From Holosporales bacterium (GTDB taxonomy: Bacteria; Pseudomonadota; Alphaproteobacteria; BNTO01), in assembly GCA_031273545.1 (NCBI GenBank), contig JAISRQ010000043.1, forward strand, positions 1-7,414: a stretch of DNA of 7,414 nt, read 5' to 3'. The stretch's first letter is position 1. Each line of letters opens with the position of its first letter. The notes under the pieces are model-generated. The model made no database searches. It saw only the letters and a list, made by a program, of their open reading frames with translations, and had not been told where the DNA came from. The translations under genes and the position numbers were made by a program. Of the stretch, positions 5,618-7,414 are shown in pieces.

Positions 5618-7414
5618 GTGAATAGTAAAAATTGTAGAAAAATCTTTAAAATTTTTGAAAACGCATTTATAGAGCGCCACCTTCCGTTTTTAATAAGCGG
5701 GCTCGCGATATTTTCCGGGTTTCTCACATACTCAATTGTCAGCTATGGCGGAGTCTCACTCGCCAAACGCACATCCACAGTCATGCCATTCATAATATTT
5801 GACATGCTGATAATCGTCATACTTACGATCATCATAATTGACCGCGTAAAAATCATGTACCGCGAGCAAAAGCGCGGAGCAATAGGCGCAAGACTTCACA
5901 TCACCATCATCAGTATTTTCTCTTTAGTCACTATTACTCCGTCTATATTAATGGGAATATTGGCAATAACATTTTTTAAATCCGGTGTATCTGTGTGGTT
6001 TAGCCAACCTGTCCAACATACGTTAAGCGAAGCCAGTCTTGTTGCCGAACTATACTTGCAAGAACATATCGGAAACATCAGAACTGAGGCAATTAACTTT
6101 GCGACTAGGCTTAATGTACAAAACTACGACTTATTTAAAGAAAAAGACCGCAATGACTTTCGTGAGGAGCTAGATGCGCTTGTGGACAAAATGCACCTAG
6201 AAGAAGCGCTCGTCCAATATTTTGATACGAATAGAAAAGAATCAGTCTCAATTAGTTCATCACTTGCCATATACTTAGAATTAGACTATTTGACGAGGCA
6301 TGATGCCGATTGGGTAGACCTTCGCAATGTGGATTTGGGTGAAGTGCTAATTAGAGAAAAAAATGGGCAAGTTCAAGCGTTGATATGCGTAGACACAGGG
6401 CGCTCGGACGCGACTATGTATTTGTGGATAGGCAAAATAATAGATCGTAATATTTTGAAATATGTGACGACTGCGCGTGATTCTACTCGTTATTATAATG
6501 AATTACTTAATAATCAAAATCAATTTCAGCTTGTCCTTGTCATATTATTTGCGTTAGCATCCGTCCTTTTGCTGCTGGCGGCCGTTTGGACGGGGATAAC
6601 ACTTGCAAATATTTTGGTTTCCCCAATTACGCGCTTAATCGTTGCAGCAAATGACGTGAGCGAGGGCGACCTTACCGTTCGTGTTCCGGAAGTCCATTCC
6701 AAAAACGAGTTAAATAAATTAGTGCAATCATTTAACCGCATGACGGAGCGCCTTGCTCGACAAAATAAAGACCTCATAATAAGCGAGAAAAAATCCGCCT
6801 GGGCCGATATCGCAAGAAAAATTGCACACGAAGTTAAGAACCCCTTGACCCCAATCCAGCTCTCAGCCGAACGTCTAAAGAGAAAATATAAGGCCGAAAT
6901 ACGAAGCGATCCCGAAACTTTCATAAAATGTATTGACACCATAATCCGACAAGTTTCGCACATAGAAAACCTCATTAGTGAGTTCTCCGCATTTGCGCGA
7001 ATGCCTGAGGCAAACATTGAGCTTGTGAACATAAACCACTTAGTTCGAGACGCTGTTTTCTTGCAAAGGCAGGCAGACCCTGATATTGATTTTTCGATTG
7101 AGGCGTCGCACCCTTTGATTATTTGTCCGTGCGATAGTCAGCAAATTTTCCAAGTTTTAGTGAATTTGCTTCAAAATGCTGTGAATGCAATAAAGGAACG
7201 CGACGTTTCTGCAGGGGAGGAGGCGCATGGGGCGATATCGGTATTTTTGCTGCCAAAAGAGGATCACTTGTTAATCGTGATAGAGGATAATGGCCCAGGG
7301 TTTCCTGCTGAAAAAAGGGAGCGCCTATTCGAACCTTACTATACCACGCGCTCAAAAGGCACAGGCCTCGGCATGTCTATAGTGCTTCGTATTGTTGCAG
7401 AACACGCAGGAACA
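5618..7414 (+). CDS. ntrY: NtrY-type sensor histidine kinase, 3' end beyond the window
   Basis: 599 residues are visible from GTG 5618. Membrane segments lie at about 22-42, 57-75 and 93-120; a periplasmic sensor region follows (about 121-302), then a fourth segment (about 303-327). A HAMP linker follows (about 329-385, SPITRLIVAANDVSEGDLTV). The kinase core has the H-box KIAHEVKNPLTPIQLSAERL with phospho-acceptor His404, the N-box NLLQNAVNAI with Asn520, the G1 box DNGPGF near 557-562, a YYTTRSKGTGLGMS block with GTGLG at 581-585, and then reaches the edge. The PLTPIQLSAERL wording is typical of NtrY, the kinase that phosphorylates the response regulator NtrX and is linked to nitrogen and redox signalling in alphaproteobacteria. 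HAMP joins the kinase domain directly, without the PAS domain usual in free-living species. No in-frame ATG precedes the first membrane segment; upstream frame is open to 5525, with GTG at 5591 and 5618, neither with a clear ribosome binding site. Confidence 0.9.
   Translation, partial: MNSKNCRKIFKIFENAFIERHLPFLISGLAIFSGFLTYSIVSYGGVSLAKRTSTVMPFIIFDMLIIVILTIIIIDRVKIMYREQKRGAIGARLHITIISIFSLVTITPSILMGILAITFFKSGVSVWFSQPVQHTLSEASLVAELYLQEHIGNIRTEAINFATRLNVQNYDLFKEKDRNDFREELDALVDKMHLEEALVQYFDTNRKESVSISSSLAIYLELDYLTRHDADWVDLRNVDLGEVLIREKNGQVQALICVDTGRSDATMYLWIGKIIDRNILKYVTTARDSTRYYNELLNNQNQFQLVLVILFALASVLLLLAAVWTGITLANILVSPITRLIVAANDVSEGDLTVRVPEVHSKNELNKLVQSFNRMTERLARQNKDLIISEKKSAWADIARKIAHEVKNPLTPIQLSAERLKRKYKAEIRSDPETFIKCIDTIIRQVSHIENLISEFSAFARMPEANIELVNINHLVRDAVFLQRQADPDIDFSIEASHPLIICPCDSQQIFQVLVNLLQNAVNAIKERDVSAGEEAHGAISVFLLPKEDHLLIVIEDNGPGFPAEKRERLFEPYYTTRSKGTGLGMSIVLRIVAEHAGT

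Noticed and set aside
6526..7032. 168-codon minus-strand open frame inside ntrY
   Set aside because: It is antisense to the HAMP and H-box region of a convincing kinase; no independent evidence.

Overview
The window comes from an AT-rich bacterial chromosome. The NtrY-type sensor kinase, the RlpA subtype (spaced like alphaproteobacterial homologues) and the XerD sequence all point to an alphaproteobacterium. Secreted ankyrin-like paralogues, a decayed transposase and several palindromic or MITE-like elements fit a host-associated lineage of the Rickettsiales/Holosporales kind. That placement is inference; no rRNA or other marker is present.

Layout. 1-274 (-): the 5' end of uvrB, running off the left edge. 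275-698: no credible gene, but two abutting long imperfect palindromes (about 350-529 and 528-638). 699-917 (-): a 72-aa exported acidic small protein, divergent from 1128-1823 (+), the RlpA-type lipoprotein. The gap between these two holds two AT-rich dyads and a clear sigma70-type promoter for rlpA. 1876-2817 (+): xerD, 52 nt behind rlpA and probably co-transcribed. 2810-3595 (-): a secreted ankyrin-like protein whose last 8 bp overlap the end of xerD. 3804-4390 (-): remains of an IS4-like DDE transposase with frameshifts and stops, apparently interrupted by a 116-bp TA-flanked inverted-repeat element (3856-3971). 4696-5409 (-): a paralogue of the 2810-3595 gene, shortened at its C-terminus and with a weakened ribosome binding site. 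5618-7414 (+): an NtrY-type membrane sensor histidine kinase, open at the right edge.

How it fits together. uvrB (nucleotide excision repair), rlpA (cell wall and septum), xerD (chromosome dimer resolution) and ntrY (signalling) are conserved chromosomal genes. The stretch 2810-5430 between xerD and ntrY is an accessory island: a duplicated secreted-protein gene flanks transposon debris, and both copies keep the same promoter layout (TTGAC[G/A], 18 nt, TA[T/G]CAT). The most interesting signals are the duplicate gene pair, which shows one healthy and one apparently decaying copy; the nested palindromes upstream of uvrB; the MITE-like insertion inside the dead transposase; and an NtrY in which the HAMP domain runs straight into the histidine-kinase domain with no PAS domain between. 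I see no CRISPR array, tRNA, rRNA or obviously new multi-gene defence system.
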